DNA of 64,000 bases from Motilibacter rhizosphaerae (GTDB lineage: Bacteria > Actinomycetota > Actinomycetes > Motilibacterales > Motilibacteraceae): the NCBI RefSeq assembly GCF_004216915.1, contig NZ_SGXD01000006.1, forward strand, positions 58,784-122,783. Direction: 5' to 3'. Below are positions 27,736 through 37,535 of this stretch, piece by piece. Within the stretch, counting starts at the first letter, position 1. Each line of letters begins with the position of its first letter. The notes beneath the pieces were generated by a model. It ran no database searches and was not told where the DNA came from. It saw only the letters and a program-made list of their open reading frames with translations. Made by a program: the position numbers and the translations under genes.

Positions 27736-27807
27736 GTGCTGGGGACGACGATGCTCGCCGAGGTCCATGCCGAGGTTCACGGCGCGACGAGGAGGAGGTC
27801 GGCGTGA
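27736..27807 (+). pseudogene. Possible panD remnant (23 codons)
   Basis: A GTG-initiated frame between panC and nadB reads TTMLAEVHAEVHGATRRR. Aspartate decarboxylase PanD starts with a TMLKxKIHRATV-like segment, so TML, VH and GAT in this frame resemble its N-terminus with a small internal duplication. The cleavage site and the rest of PanD are absent. panC-panD-nadB is a common actinobacterial order. It may instead be chance or a leader peptide, since the frame carries the nadB Shine-Dalgarno sequence. Confidence 0.25.
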
Positions 27808-29471
27808 GCACCCCCGCACTGCCGCAGCGGCTGGCAGCCCCTCCACCCGGGTGGCAGGCCCGCGCGGACGTCGTCGTCGTCGGCAGCGGCATCGCCGGGC
27901 TCACCGCGGCGCTGCGGCTGCGCGCCTCGGGCGCGAGCGTGCTGCTCGTCACGAAGACCCACCTCGACGCGGGCTCCACGCGCTGGGCGCAGGGCGGGAT
28001 CGCCGCAGCGCTCGCGCCGGACGACACCCCCGAGGAGCACCTCGCCGACACCCTGGTCGCCGGCGTCGGGCTCTGCGAGGAGGACGCGGTCCGGGTGCTC
28101 GTCACCGAGGGCCCGCAGCGGGTGCGCGAGCTCGTCGAGCTCGGCACCCGGCTCGACCGCACCGCCTCGGGGGAGCTGGCGCTGACGCGCGAGGGCGGGC
28201 ACCACCGCGACCGGATCGCGCACGCCGGGGGTGACGCGACCGGGCTGGAGATCGAGCGGGCGCTCATCGCCGCCGTACGCCGTGACGGGGGCATCGAGGT
28301 CGTCGAGCACGCGCTCGTGCTCGACCTGCTCACCGACGCGGGCGGACGCGCCTGCGGCGTCACCCTGCACGTCATCGGCGAGGGCGCCCGCGACGGCGTC
28401 GGTGCGGTGCTCGGGCGCGCGGTCGTGCTCGCGACCGGCGGGCTGGGCCAGGTCTACGCCTCGACCACCAACCCCTCGGTCTCCACCGGGGACGGCGTCG
28501 CGCTGGCCCTGCGTGCCGGGGCGGACGTCGCGGACCTCGAGTTCGTGCAGTTCCACCCCACCGTGCTGTGGCTGGGCGAGCGCTCGGGCGGCCAGCAGCC
28601 GCTGGTCTCGGAGGCGGTGCGCGGCGAGGGCGCCGTCCTCCTCGACGCCGCGGGCGAGCGGCTCATGCGCGGCGTGCACCCGATGGAGGACCTCGCCCCC
28701 CGCGACATCGTGGCCAAGGCGATCCTGCGCAGCATGCGGGCGAGCGGCTCGCCGCACGTGTGGCTGGACGGGCGCCGCTTCGGCGAGGAGACCTGGCGCC
28801 GGCGCTTCCCGACGATCCTCGCCAGCTGCCTCGAGCACGGCGTCGACCCGGTCACGCAGCTCATCCCGGTCGTCCCGGCTTGCCACTACGCGAGCGGCGG
28901 CGTGCTGACCGACCTCGCGGGCCGTACCTCCGTCCCCGGCCTGTACGCCTGCGGCGAAACCGCGTGCACGGGCGTCCACGGCGCCAACCGCCTCGCCTCG
29001 AACTCCCTGCTCGAGGGCCTGGTGTTCGCCGCGCGGATCGCCGACGCCATCGCCGCGGAGGGGCTCCCCGACCAGCGTGAGCCCGCGAACGACGAGCGTC
29101 CCGTGGGCCTGCTCGACCGCAGCGTCCGCCCGCTGCTCCAGCGCGCCATGTCGGGCGGGGCCGGCGTGCTGCGCTCGGCCGCCTCGCTCGACGCCACCCT
29201 CGCCACGCTCGGCGAGCTCGCCGCGACCCCCGCCGGAGAGCGCGGCATCGAGGCGTGGGAGGCGACCAACCTCGTCACGGTGTCCTCCGCGCTCGCGGGC
29301 GCCGCGCGGCTGCGCGAGGAGACCCGCGGCAGCCACTGGCGCGAGGACTTCCCCGAGCGCGACGACGACGGCTGGCGCACCCACCTCGTCACGACCCTGT
29401 CCGGCGGCACCCTGCAGGTGCGCCGCGTCCCGCTCCGCCCGCAGCCCCGACCGCAGGAGACTCCCGCATGA
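27804..29471 (+). CDS. nadB: L-aspartate oxidase NadB
   Basis: FAD enzyme that oxidises aspartate to iminoaspartate for quinolinate synthesis. A 555-residue protein with the dinucleotide motif VVVGSGIAGLTAALRL, the flavin loop RWAQGGIAAAL, the active-site region GGHHRDRIAHAGGDATG and the C-terminal HGANRLASNSLLEGLVF motif. The GTG start has GGAGGAGG at 27790-27797. nadA is not in the window. nadC overlaps the stop. Confidence 0.96.
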   Translation: MSTPALPQRLAAPPPGWQARADVVVVGSGIAGLTAALRLRASGASVLLVTKTHLDAGSTRWAQGGIAAALAPDDTPEEHLADTLVAGVGLCEEDAVRVLVTEGPQRVRELVELGTRLDRTASGELALTREGGHHRDRIAHAGGDATGLEIERALIAAVRRDGGIEVVEHALVLDLLTDAGGRACGVTLHVIGEGARDGVGAVLGRAVVLATGGLGQVYASTTNPSVSTGDGVALALRAGADVADLEFVQFHPTVLWLGERSGGQQPLVSEAVRGEGAVLLDAAGERLMRGVHPMEDLAPRDIVAKAILRSMRASGSPHVWLDGRRFGEETWRRRFPTILASCLEHGVDPVTQLIPVVPACHYASGGVLTDLAGRTSVPGLYACGETACTGVHGANRLASNSLLEGLVFAARIADAIAAEGLPDQREPANDERPVGLLDRSVRPLLQRAMSGGAGVLRSAASLDATLATLGELAATPAGERGIEAWEATNLVTVSSALAGAARLREETRGSHWREDFPERDDDGWRTHLVTTLSGGTLQVRRVPLRPQPRPQETPA

Positions 29472-30370
29472 CGCTCCGCCCGCAGACCCGCCAGGCGCTG
29501 GCCGACGCCGGGCTCGACCCGGACGCGGTGGTCGACCTCGTCACCCGCGCGCTCGAGGAGGACCTCGCCGGCGGCGTCGACGCGACGACGCTGGCGACGG
29601 TCCCGGCCGGCTCGCTCTCCTCCGGGGACCTGGTGAGCCGCGCCGACGGCATCGTGGCGGGCGTCCCCGTGGCGGCCGCCGTGTTCGAGGTGGCGGGCGA
29701 CGCCGTGCTCGAGCCGGTCGCGCGCGACGGCAGCCTCGTCCGCCGCGGCACACCGCTCGCGACGGTCGCCGGCCCCACCCGCGTGCTGCTCACCGCCGAG
29801 CGCACCGCGCTCAACCTCATCGGTCGGCTCTCCGGCATCGCGACGCTGACCGCGATCTGGGTCGACGAGGTCGCCGGGACCGGCGCGGCCGTCCGCGACA
29901 CCCGCAAGACGACGCCGGGCCTGCGCGCCCTGGAGAAGTACGCCGTGCGCTGCGGCGGCGGCGTCAACCACCGCATGTCGCTGTCCGACGCGGCGATGGT
30001 GAAGGACAACCACGTCGTGGCAGCGGGCGGGGTGGTCGCGGCGTTCGAGGCGGTGCGCCGCGCGTACCCGGACCTCCCGGTGGAGGTCGAGGCCGACACC
30101 GTCGACGACGCGGTGCTGGCGGTCGAGGCGGGCGCCGACCTCGTGCTGCTCGACAACATGGGCCCCGAGGACCTGCGCCGCGCGGTCGCGCTGGTCGAGG
30201 GGCGCGCCCGGCTGGAGGCGAGCGGCGGGCTCTCGCTGGCCAACGCGCGGGAGGTCGCCTCGACCGGTGTGGACTACCTCGCCGTGGGCGCGCTGACGCA
30301 CTCCGCCCAGGTGCTCGACATCGGGCTCGACCTGCACCCGCTCTCCCGCGACACCGCCGAGGAGGACTAG
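29468..30370 (+). CDS. nadC: Nicotinate-nucleotide pyrophosphorylase NadC
   Basis: Converts quinolinate and PRPP to nicotinate mononucleotide. A 300-residue protein with RDTRKTTPGLRALEKYAV, the VKDNH motif, VEVEADTVDDA and the C-terminal GVDYLAVGALTHS phosphate-binding region. The ATG overlaps the nadB stop as ATGA. It is the second NAD enzyme of the operon. Confidence 0.97.
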   Translation: MTLRPQTRQALADAGLDPDAVVDLVTRALEEDLAGGVDATTLATVPAGSLSSGDLVSRADGIVAGVPVAAAVFEVAGDAVLEPVARDGSLVRRGTPLATVAGPTRVLLTAERTALNLIGRLSGIATLTAIWVDEVAGTGAAVRDTRKTTPGLRALEKYAVRCGGGVNHRMSLSDAAMVKDNHVVAAGGVVAAFEAVRRAYPDLPVEVEADTVDDAVLAVEAGADLVLLDNMGPEDLRRAVALVEGRARLEASGGLSLANAREVASTGVDYLAVGALTHSAQVLDIGLDLHPLSRDTAEED

Positions 30371-30372
30371 GC

Positions 30373-31146
30373 GTGCTGCTCACGATCGACGTCGGGAACA
30401 CCCACACCGTCCTCGGCCTGCTCGACGGGCCCCAGGTCGTCGAGCACTGGCGGATCGCGACCGAGCCGCGGCGTACCGCGGACGAGCTGGCGGTGGTCCT
30501 GCGCTCGCTGCTCTCCACGCGCGAGAGCCCGGCCGAGATCGACGGCATCGCCGTCTGCTCGACGGTCCCCGCGGTCCTCCACGAGATGCGCCAGCTGTGC
30601 CGGCGCTACTTCGCCGACGTGCCGCACCTCATCGTGGAGCCCGGGGTCCGCACCGGCGTCCCCGTCCTCACGGACAACCCCAAGGAGGTCGGGACCGACC
30701 GCATCCTCAACGCGCTGGCGGCCGTCGCCCTCCACGGCGGCCCGGCCGTCGTGGTCGACTTCGGGACGGCGACGACCTTCGACGCCGTCACCGCCAAGGG
30801 CGAGTACGTCGGCGGCGCGATCGCCCCCGGGATCGAGATCAGCGTCGACGCCCTCGGCGCGCGCGGCGCGCAGCTGCGCAAGGTCGAGATCGCCCGCCCG
30901 CGCTCGGTCATCGGGCGCAACACCGTCGAGGCCCTGCAGTCCGGCATCGTCTTCGGCTTCGCCGGGCAGGTCGACGGGCTGGTCGCGCGCATGTCCGCCG
31001 AGCTGGCGGACGACCCCGACGACGTCACCGTGATCGCCACGGGCGGGCTCGCGCCCGTCGTCATCGAGGAGACACGGTCGATCGACGTGCACGAGCCGTG
31101 GCTCACGCTGCACGGGCTCCGGCTGGCCTACGAGCGGAACTCCTGA
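30373..31146 (+). CDS. coaX: Type III pantothenate kinase CoaX
   Basis: Phosphorylates pantothenate in the first step of CoA synthesis. A 257-residue ASKHA-fold protein with the phosphate motif LLTIDVGNTHTVLGL at the N-terminus, GTDRILN and VVDFGTATTFDAV, and the adenosine region ATGGLAP. The GTG is two bases after nadC. It ends the pantothenate/NAD operon, linking vitamin synthesis to its use. Confidence 0.96.
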   Translation: MLLTIDVGNTHTVLGLLDGPQVVEHWRIATEPRRTADELAVVLRSLLSTRESPAEIDGIAVCSTVPAVLHEMRQLCRRYFADVPHLIVEPGVRTGVPVLTDNPKEVGTDRILNALAAVALHGGPAVVVDFGTATTFDAVTAKGEYVGGAIAPGIEISVDALGARGAQLRKVEIARPRSVIGRNTVEALQSGIVFGFAGQVDGLVARMSAELADDPDDVTVIATGGLAPVVIEETRSIDVHEPWLTLHGLRLAYERNS

Positions 31147-31188
31147 CGCACCTGTCCTGTGACCGACGCCACGATCCGCGAGTGCGTC

Positions 31189-31199
31189 TGCCTCAGGCA
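31189..31199. promoter_or_regulatory. Palindrome upstream of chemoreceptor gene
   Basis: TGCCTCAGGCA is a perfect palindrome about a central C, followed at once by another TGCCTC. It sits ~60 bases before the chemoreceptor start and could be an operator; no factor can be named. Confidence 0.2.
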
Positions 31200-31257
31200 A
31201 GTGCCTCGTGCGTCGATACGGAGCCGACAGCGTCAAGGATCGGCGACGGGGGTCGTG

Positions 31258-32808
31258 ATGTTCGGTCGGTCAGCGGGGCAGCAGGTGGTGGCCCTCCAGG
31301 AGGAGCGCGACGCGTTCCGGGCGGACCTCGAGGCGCTGACCAGCGTCCTGGGCACGATCGCCCGAGCCCGCACGACCGCCGAGGCGGTGCGGGGCGTCCT
31401 GGACGAGGTGCGCGCGGCGTTCGGGTGGGCGTACGGCTCCTTCTGGCGACTCGGGCCCGACGGCCTGCTCCACTTCGACCAGGAGTCCGGCTCCGCGGGC
31501 GAGGAGTTCCGCCAGGTCACCCTCGAGGCGTCCTTCGCCGAGGGTGTCGGGCTCTCCGGGCGAGCCTGGAAGGCCCGTGACCTCGTCTTCGTCGAGGACC
31601 TCGGCACGGTCACCGACTGCGTGCGCCGGCCGGCTGCCCAGCGCGCCGGGGTGAAGTCCGGCGTCTGCTTCCCGATCCTGGTCTCCGGCCGCGTGATCGG
31701 CACCATGGACTTCTTCGCCACCGAGACGCTCTCCCCGTCGCCGCAGCGCCTGGAGGCGCTGCGCAGCATCGGCCAGCTGCTCTCTCAGGGGGTGACCCGC
31801 GCTGCTGAGGGCGCCGCGCAGGACGAGATCGCGGTCGACTCAGCCGCGCTCAACGCCGTCATGCGCGCCGTGGCGAGCGTGGGCCGCCAGGAGGAGGCCG
31901 CGCAAGCCGCCCTCGACGCGATCCGAAAGGAGTTCGGCTGGGAGTACGGCTCCTACTGGGCCGTCGACGACGCCGTGGGCGCGCTGCGCTTCGTCCTCGA
32001 GTCCGGCAGCGCCGGCGAGGAGTTCCGGCAGGTCACGCTCTCCGCGACGTTCCAGGAGGGCGTGGGCCTCTCGGGGCGCGCGTGGAAGGCGCGCGACCTC
32101 GTCTTCGTCGAGGACCTCGGCGAGATGACCGACTGCGTACGCGCCCCCGCCGCCCAGCGCGCGGGCGTGAAGTCCGGCGTCTGCCTGCCGCTCGTCGTCG
32201 GCGGCCGCGTCGTCGGCACGATGGACTTCTTCTCCACGCAGACGCTCTGCCTGACGGAGAACCGCCGCGACGCGCTGCGCAACACCGCCTTCCTCGTCGC
32301 GAAGTCGATGGAGCGCGTGCTGGAGTCGGGGCGGCTGGCCGTCGCCGGCGAGCAGCTCGTGACCTCGATCCAGGAGGTCGAGCGCAACGTCGTCGCCGCC
32401 ACCAACACCGCGGCCGACGCCGTCCGCCTGTCCGAGGACGCGAACAGCACGGTCGGCCGGCTGAGCGCCTCGTCGGTCCAGATCGGCAACGTCGTCAAGG
32501 TCATCAACTCGATCGCCGAGCAGACCAACCTGCTCGCGCTCAACGCGACCATCGAGGCCGCGCGGGCCGGCGAGGCAGGCAAGGGCTTCGCCGTCGTCGC
32601 CAACGAGGTCAAGGAGCTGGCGCAGGAGACCTCCCGCGCGACCGAGGACATCGTGCGCAGCATCGACGCCATCCAGGCCGACACGGGCAACGTCGTGGTG
32701 TCCCTGCGCGGCATCGCCGAGATCGTGGAGCGCATCAACGAGACGCAGGGCGTCATCGGCAGCGTGCTCACCGAGCAGTCCGCGGTGACGCGCGACATCC
32801 TCGCCTAG
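31258..32808 (+). CDS. Soluble chemoreceptor with tandem GAF domains
   Basis: A 516-residue methyl-accepting-type protein without TM helices or HAMP. Two GAF domains (about 30-180 and 200-350) are near copies, sharing [33 protein letters not shown] and [13 protein letters not shown]. The C-terminal signalling domain carries the conserved tip [20 protein letters not shown]. It would signal to CheA/CheW from the cytoplasm after binding a ligand. The frame extends to 31159 but ATG 31258 with a GGGGG upstream is preferred. No che operon is adjacent; a CheW-like gene lies 13 kb away. Confidence 0.9.
   Translation: MFGRSAGQQVVALQEERDAFRADLEALTSVLGTIARARTTAEAVRGVLDEVRAAFGWAYGSFWRLGPDGLLHFDQESGSAGEEFRQVTLEASFAEGVGLSGRAWKARDLVFVEDLGTVTDCVRRPAAQRAGVKSGVCFPILVSGRVIGTMDFFATETLSPSPQRLEALRSIGQLLSQGVTRAAEGAAQDEIAVDSAALNAVMRAVASVGRQEEAAQAALDAIRKEFGWEYGSYWAVDDAVGALRFVLESGSAGEEFRQVTLSATFQEGVGLSGRAWKARDLVFVEDLGEMTDCVRAPAAQRAGVKSGVCLPLVVGGRVVGTMDFFSTQTLCLTENRRDALRNTAFLVAKSMERVLESGRLAVAGEQLVTSIQEVERNVVAATNTAADAVRLSEDANSTVGRLSASSVQIGNVVKVINSIAEQTNLLALNATIEAARAGEAGKGFAVVANEVKELAQETSRATEDIVRSIDAIQADTGNVVVSLRGIAEIVERINETQGVIGSVLTEQSAVTRDILA
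31483..32238 (+). repeat. Intragenic tandem duplication (two GAF modules)
   Basis: DNA at 31483-31722 is repeated at 31999-32238, an offset of 516 bases (172 codons), with long nearly identical stretches such as the 45 bases around the [13 protein letters not shown] codons. The similarity is at DNA level as well as protein level. Confidence 0.8.
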
Positions 32809-32849
32809 CGCCCACCCGCCCCGGGCGGGTCACGCGACCGGCCCGGGGG

Positions 32850-32855
32850 CAGGAT
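32850..32855 (+). promoter_or_regulatory. Possible -10 of pgi (leaderless)
   Basis: CAGGAT ends six bases before the pgi ATG with no Shine-Dalgarno sequence. The first base deviates from TANNNT. Confidence 0.35.
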
Positions 32856-32861
32856 GGGCCC

Positions 32862-34502
32862 ATGACTTCCCCCTCGCAGACGCGGCTGACCGAGGAGCCG
32901 TCCTGGCAGCGGCTCCAGGAGCACTACGAGCAGGTCAAGGACCTCCACCTGCGCGACCTGTTCGCCCAGGACGCGACCCGCGGCGAGACCCTGACCGCGA
33001 CCGCCGGCGACCTCTACGTCGACTACAGCAAGCACCGGGTGACGAGCGAGACGCTCGGGCTCCTGCTCGACCTCGCGCGGGCGCGCGGCGTCGCCGAGCA
33101 GTTCGAGGCGATGGTCTCCGGCCAGCGGATCAACACGACCGAGGGCCGCGCGGTGCTGCACACCGCGCTGCGCGCGCCGCGCGACGCGGTGGTCGAGGTC
33201 GGCGGCACGGACGTCGTGCCCGAGGTGCACGAGGTGCTCGACCGCATGTCGGCGTTCGCCGAGTCCGTACGCTCCGGCGAGCACACCGGCCACACCGGCT
33301 CGCCCATCAAGGCCGTCGTCAACATCGGCATCGGCGGCTCCGACCTCGGGCCCGCCATGGCGTACGAGGCGCTGCTGCCGTTCAGCCGGCGCGACATCTC
33401 GTTCTCGTTCGTGTCCAACATCGACGGTGCCGACATCGCCGAGGTGCTGCGCGGGCTCGACGCCGCATCGACGCTGTTCATCATCAGCTCCAAGACGTTC
33501 ACGACGCTGGAGACGCTGACCAACGCGCACACTGCGCGCGACTGGCTGGTGTCGCAGCTCGGCTCGGACGAGGCCGTGGCGAAGCACTTCGTCGCCGTGT
33601 CGACCAACGCCGAGGAGGTCGCGAAGTTCGGCATCGACACCGCGAACATGTTCGGCTTCTGGGACTGGGTCGGCGGGCGCTACTCCTTCCCCTCCGCCAT
33701 CGGCCTCTCGCTCATGCTCTCGATCGGCCCGGACCAGTTCCGCGAGCTGCTCGCCGGCATGCACGAGATCGACGAGCACGTGCGCACGACGCCGCTCGAG
33801 CGCAACGTCCCGGTCCTGCTTGGGCTGATCGGCCTGTGGTACCGAGACTTCTTCGGCGCCCAGACCCAGGCGGTGCTGCCGTACTCGCAGTACCTCGACC
33901 GGCTCGCGGACTACCTCCAGCAGCTGGACATGGAGTCCAACGGCAAGTCCGTGACGAAGTCCGGCGAGCGGGTCGACTACCAGACCGGTCCGATCGTCTG
34001 GGGCACACCGGGCACCAACGGCCAGCACGCGTACTACCAGCTGATCCACCAGGGCACGACGCTGATCCCGGCGGACTTCATCGGCCTGGCCCGTCCGGCC
34101 GAGGAGGTCGGCGAGCACCAGGACCTGCTGATGGCGAACTACTTCGCGCAGCCCGAGGCGCTGGCGTTCGGCAAGACCGCCGAGCAGCTGCGCGAGGAGG
34201 GCGTGGCCGAGGAGCTCGTGCCGCACCGGACCTTCGAGGGCAACCGCCCGACGACCTCGATCCTGCTGCCGGAGCTCACGCCGCGCACGCTCGGGCAGCT
34301 CATCGCGACGTACGAGCACAAGGTCTTCACGCAGGGAGCGGTCTGGGGCATCAACAGCTTCGACCAGTGGGGCGTCGAGCTCGGCAAGGTGCTGGCGAAG
34401 CGGATCGCGCCCGAGCTGACGGCCGAGTCGGACGCGGAGCTCGGGCACGACAGCTCGACCAACGCGCTGATCCGGCGCTACCGCAGCCTGCGGGGCCGCT
34501 GA
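32862..34502 (+). CDS. pgi: Glucose-6-phosphate isomerase
   Basis: Interconverts glucose 6-phosphate and fructose 6-phosphate. A 546-residue protein with the sugar-phosphate motif SKTFTTLET, the PGI signature [24 protein letters not shown], and the catalytic EGNRPT and C-terminal [13 protein letters not shown] motifs. Normal length. It is monocistronic by position and ends in a strong hairpin shared with the convergent STAS gene. Confidence 0.98.
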   Translation: MTSPSQTRLTEEPSWQRLQEHYEQVKDLHLRDLFAQDATRGETLTATAGDLYVDYSKHRVTSETLGLLLDLARARGVAEQFEAMVSGQRINTTEGRAVLHTALRAPRDAVVEVGGTDVVPEVHEVLDRMSAFAESVRSGEHTGHTGSPIKAVVNIGIGGSDLGPAMAYEALLPFSRRDISFSFVSNIDGADIAEVLRGLDAASTLFIISSKTFTTLETLTNAHTARDWLVSQLGSDEAVAKHFVAVSTNAEEVAKFGIDTANMFGFWDWVGGRYSFPSAIGLSLMLSIGPDQFRELLAGMHEIDEHVRTTPLERNVPVLLGLIGLWYRDFFGAQTQAVLPYSQYLDRLADYLQQLDMESNGKSVTKSGERVDYQTGPIVWGTPGTNGQHAYYQLIHQGTTLIPADFIGLARPAEEVGEHQDLLMANYFAQPEALAFGKTAEQLREEGVAEELVPHRTFEGNRPTTSILLPELTPRTLGQLIATYEHKVFTQGAVWGINSFDQWGVELGKVLAKRIAPELTAESDAELGHDSSTNALIRRYRSLRGR

Positions 34503-34509
34503 CCCCGCT

Positions 34510-34553
34510 CGTGATCATGCACGTCCTGGGTCCCCAGGACGTGCATGACCACG
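34510..34553. terminator. Long bidirectional hairpin containing GTGATCATGCAC repeat
   Basis: CATGCACGTCCTGGG and CCCAGGACGTGCATG form a perfect 15-bp stem with a two-base loop, extended by five more pairs with one mismatch. The left arm matches the single-arm element at 11015-11034. It lies between pgi and the convergent STAS gene. Confidence 0.82.
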
Positions 34554-34557
34554 CGGG

Positions 34558-34839
34558 CTAGCGGAGGAGGCGGCGGACGTCCGGGGGCGCCTCGTGGACG
34601 CGCAGGCGCAGGCCCTCGCGCAGGGCGTCGTCGCGCAGGTCGAGCAGGAAGCCCCGGCCCGAGTCGTCCAGCGAGGTGCAGCCGTCGAGGTCGAGGGCCA
34701 CCGAGCGCGGGCGCAGCGCCAGCACCTCCGCCCGCACCTCCACGAGGTCGGCCGCGAACGGGTCGCCGACGTGACCGGAGAGGCGCACGACCACCTGCGT
34801 CCCCACCCGGACCACGCTCACCCCGCTGGTGGGCTCCAT
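34558..34839 (-). CDS. STAS-domain protein
   Basis: A 93-residue stand-alone STAS domain (anti-sigma antagonist fold): VVVRLSGHVGDPFAADLVEV, then SVALDLDGCTSLDDSGRGFLLDL. In typical antagonists the motif is D-S-S-G with phosphorylation on the first Ser. Here it is D-D-S-G, with Asp at that place, so regulation by phosphorylation may be lost or mimicked. The ATG is the only start in frame near the domain. No partner anti-sigma gene is adjacent; a RsbW-like kinase is at 42.6 kb. Confidence 0.75.
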   Translation of the reverse strand: MEPTSGVSVVRVGTQVVVRLSGHVGDPFAADLVEVRAEVLALRPRSVALDLDGCTSLDDSGRGFLLDLRDDALREGLRLRVHEAPPDVRRLLR

Positions 34840-34883
34840 GTCCGCATGGTTCCCCGGGGTGGGCGATCCCGCCACTCGAAGCG

Positions 34884-35957
34884 TCAGCCGGCGGAGAGGC
34901 GCAGCGCCCCGCTCACCCCGGAGCGCCACTCGCGGTCGCGCGGGAGCAGGACGCGGTACGTCCCGGCCCCCCGCGCGCGCAGCACGGCCCTCCCGCGCAC
35001 GACGGGCACCGCGGCGACCGTCGTCCACCGCCTCCCGCGGAGCCGCTGGAGCTCCGCCGGGCCCGAGCGCAGCGCCGGCACGCTCGCGGTGACGACCACG
35101 CGCGACCCGACGAGCGTGCCGCGGGCGGCGACGGGCGTCACGAGCCACGACGTACGGACCTGGGCCTGCTGGACGACGGTGTCGCCGAGCACCCGGCTGA
35201 CGCTGAGCACGTAGGCGCTGCCGTCCCCGCGGACGGTATGCGAGAAGGCGTAGTGCCCGGTGGCGTCGGTGCGCACGTAGCGGACCGGGCCCGAGGGCGG
35301 CGCGGCGAACAGCGGCGAGGTCCAGACCGCCAGGCGCAGACCGGCCGCGGGCCGCCCCGTCCTGCCGAGCAGGACCCGGCCGCCGACCAGGACGCGCGAC
35401 CCGGCCGGGACCGGCGTACGGCTGAGCGCGCCGATGCTGAGCACGGGTGCGTCACGTCCCACGACGAGCGCCGTCGCCCCGGCCAGGGCCGCGGCGGGCA
35501 CGAGCGCGCCCCCCGGCAGGACGAGGTCGTCGACCGCCCAGCGCCCCGCCTGCGCGGCGGTCACCGGGGCACTGCCCGTCCAGTCGCCGTCCTGGACGGT
35601 CCCGCTGACGAGGTGCAGCCCCACCACGGCCGCGTGCGCGGCCTGCGGGTCGATCCCGCCGCTCGCCAGCAGGGCGCAGGGGCAGGTCCGGTGCAGCGGA
35701 GCCGGGGAGACGGTGCCGTCGACGCTGTCGCCGCCCGCGAACGTCCGTGCCTCCGTCGTGACGCCCGAGGGGTCGGTCAGGTGGACGTGCACGACGACCT
35801 GCCCGACGGCCGTGCCGGTCAGCGGAGCGGGAGCGGTCAGCGTGACGCCGCTCGCGGTCGGCGAGGGCGCGGTGTCCGCCGCGGCGCTCGGCAGTCCGGC
35901 GGTGAGGGGGAGCGCTGCGGCGAGGGCGGCGAGCAGCGCCCGGCGGGGGAGGACCAT
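34884..35957 (-). CDS. Secreted protein of unknown function, Ig-like
   Basis: A 357-residue protein with a clear Sec signal ([23 protein letters not shown]). The mature part is rich in Val/Thr/Gly with beta-strand repeats, a CPC pair in [10 protein letters not shown], and C-terminal segments ([33 protein letters not shown]) resembling the Ig-like folds common in secreted actinobacterial proteins. No enzyme motif is seen. The start has no Shine-Dalgarno sequence. Confidence 0.7.
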   Translation of the reverse strand: MVLPRRALLAALAAALPLTAGLPSAAADTAPSPTASGVTLTAPAPLTGTAVGQVVVHVHLTDPSGVTTEARTFAGGDSVDGTVSPAPLHRTCPCALLASGGIDPQAAHAAVVGLHLVSGTVQDGDWTGSAPVTAAQAGRWAVDDLVLPGGALVPAAALAGATALVVGRDAPVLSIGALSRTPVPAGSRVLVGGRVLLGRTGRPAAGLRLAVWTSPLFAAPPSGPVRYVRTDATGHYAFSHTVRGDGSAYVLSVSRVLGDTVVQQAQVRTSWLVTPVAARGTLVGSRVVVTASVPALRSGPAELQRLRGRRWTTVAAVPVVRGRAVLRARGAGTYRVLLPRDREWRSGVSGALRLSAG

Positions 35958-36002
35958 GCCCGGAGGAGACGTCGAGGGCGCGGGAGGGTTCAGCGCCCTC
36001 GG

Positions 36003-36008
36003 TACCCT
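36003..36008 (+). promoter_or_regulatory. -10 element of lysS (leaderless)
   Basis: TACCCT ends eight bases before the GTG at 36017, with no Shine-Dalgarno sequence. This favours GTG 36017 over a TTG nine bases upstream. Confidence 0.45.
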
Positions 36009-36016
36009 TGCCCCTC

Positions 36017-37531
36017 GTGAGCGACGCGTCCCTGCCCCCGTCCCCCGCCGGCCTCTCCGAGCAGGAGCAGGTGCGCCGGGAGAAGCTGGCCCGGCTGCGC
36101 GAGCAGGGCGTCGACCCGTACCCCGTCGGCTTCGCGCGCACCGACACCGTCGCCGAGGTCCGTGAGCGGCACGAGGGGCTCGCTCCCGACACCGCCACGG
36201 GCGAGCGGGTCGCGGTCGCCGGCCGGGTCGTGCTCAACCGCATCGGCGGCAAGCTCTGCTTCGCGACGCTGCGCGACATGACGGGCGACCTGCAGGTCAT
36301 GCTCAGCCTCGACGTCCTCGGCGAGGAGCGGCTGCAGGCGTGGAAGGACGCGATCGACCTCGGCGACCACGTGGGGGTCGAGGGCGAGGTCATCTCCTCC
36401 CGCCGCGGCGAGCTCAGCATCCTGGCGGGCTCCTGGACCCTGACGAGCAAGTCGCTGCGTCCGCTGCCGGACAAGCACAAGGGCCTCACCGACCCCGAGG
36501 CACGGGTGCGGCAGCGCTACGTCGACCTCATCGTCAACCCCGAGTCGCGCCGGATGCTGCTCACCCGCAGCGCCGCCGTGCGCAGCATCCGCGAGACGCT
36601 GACGGGCCGCGGCTTCGTCGAGGTCGAGACCCCGATGCTGCAGACCATCCACGGCGGCGCCAACGCGCGCCCGTTCGTCACGCACATCAACGCCTACGAC
36701 CTCGAGCTCTTCCTCCGCATCGCGCCCGAGCTCTACCTCAAGCGCCTCGTCGTCGGCGGCATCGAGAAGGTCTTCGAGGTCAACCGGAACTTCCGCAACG
36801 AGGGCGCGGACTCGAGCCACAACCCCGAGTTCACGATGCTCGAGGCGTACGAGGCCTACGGCGACTACGACACCATGCTCCGGCTCACCCGCGAGCTCAT
36901 CCAGCAGACGGCCGTCGACGCGCTCGGCGGCACGGTCGTGCGCCACGAGGACGCCGAGGGCGCAGTCACCGAGCACGAGATCGGCGGCGAGTGGCGCGTC
37001 GTCACCGTCAACGACGCGATCTCCGAGGCGCTCGGCGAGAGCGTCACCAACGACACCGGCCTCGAGGCGCTGCGCCGCCTGGCCGAGCGGGCCGGCGTCC
37101 CGCTCGCGCCGCAGTGGGGCCGCGGGCAGGTCGTGCTCGAGCTCTACGAGCACCTCGTCGAGGAGCACACGGTCCTGCCGACGTTCTACAAGGACTTCCC
37201 GACCGACGTCTCGCCGCTGACGCGCGCGCACCGCGAGGACCCGCGCGTCGCCGAGAGGTGGGACCTCGTGGCCTTCGGCGCGGAGATCGGCACGGCGTAC
37301 TCCGAGCTCGTCGACCCCGTCGAGCAGCGCGCCCGGCTCACCGCCCAGTCGCTGCTCGCGGCCGGCGGGGACCACGACGCCATGCAGCTCGACGAGGACT
37401 TCCTCCGCGCGCTGGAGTACGCCATGCCGCCCTCGGGCGGCCTCGGCATCGGGGTGGACCGGCTGCTCATGATGCTCACCGGCAAGGGCATCCGGGAGAC
37501 CGTGCTGTTCCCCCTGGTGCGCCCGGAGTGA
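36017..37531 (+). CDS. lysS: Lysyl-tRNA synthetase, class II
   Basis: Charges tRNA-Lys. A 504-residue class II enzyme with an N-terminal OB-fold anticodon-binding domain (about 55-160), motif 1 around [12 protein letters not shown], motif 2 [13 protein letters not shown], and motif 3 [14 protein letters not shown] near the C-terminus. Complete, normal length. An acetyltransferase gene follows four bases after the stop. Confidence 0.97.
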   Translation: MSDASLPPSPAGLSEQEQVRREKLARLREQGVDPYPVGFARTDTVAEVRERHEGLAPDTATGERVAVAGRVVLNRIGGKLCFATLRDMTGDLQVMLSLDVLGEERLQAWKDAIDLGDHVGVEGEVISSRRGELSILAGSWTLTSKSLRPLPDKHKGLTDPEARVRQRYVDLIVNPESRRMLLTRSAAVRSIRETLTGRGFVEVETPMLQTIHGGANARPFVTHINAYDLELFLRIAPELYLKRLVVGGIEKVFEVNRNFRNEGADSSHNPEFTMLEAYEAYGDYDTMLRLTRELIQQTAVDALGGTVVRHEDAEGAVTEHEIGGEWRVVTVNDAISEALGESVTNDTGLEALRRLAERAGVPLAPQWGRGQVVLELYEHLVEEHTVLPTFYKDFPTDVSPLTRAHREDPRVAERWDLVAFGAEIGTAYSELVDPVEQRARLTAQSLLAAGGDHDAMQLDEDFLRALEYAMPPSGGLGIGVDRLLMMLTGKGIRETVLFPLVRPE

Positions 37532-37535
37532 GCGC

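Noticed and set aside
31195..31225. Flagellar sigma-type promoter upstream of the chemoreceptor gene
   Set aside because: GTCGATAC resembles the -10 only loosely and no matching -35 is present.
31159..31257. Upstream GTG start for the chemoreceptor
   Set aside because: The extension is Arg/Cys-rich and unlike the family; ATG 31258 has a better ribosome site.
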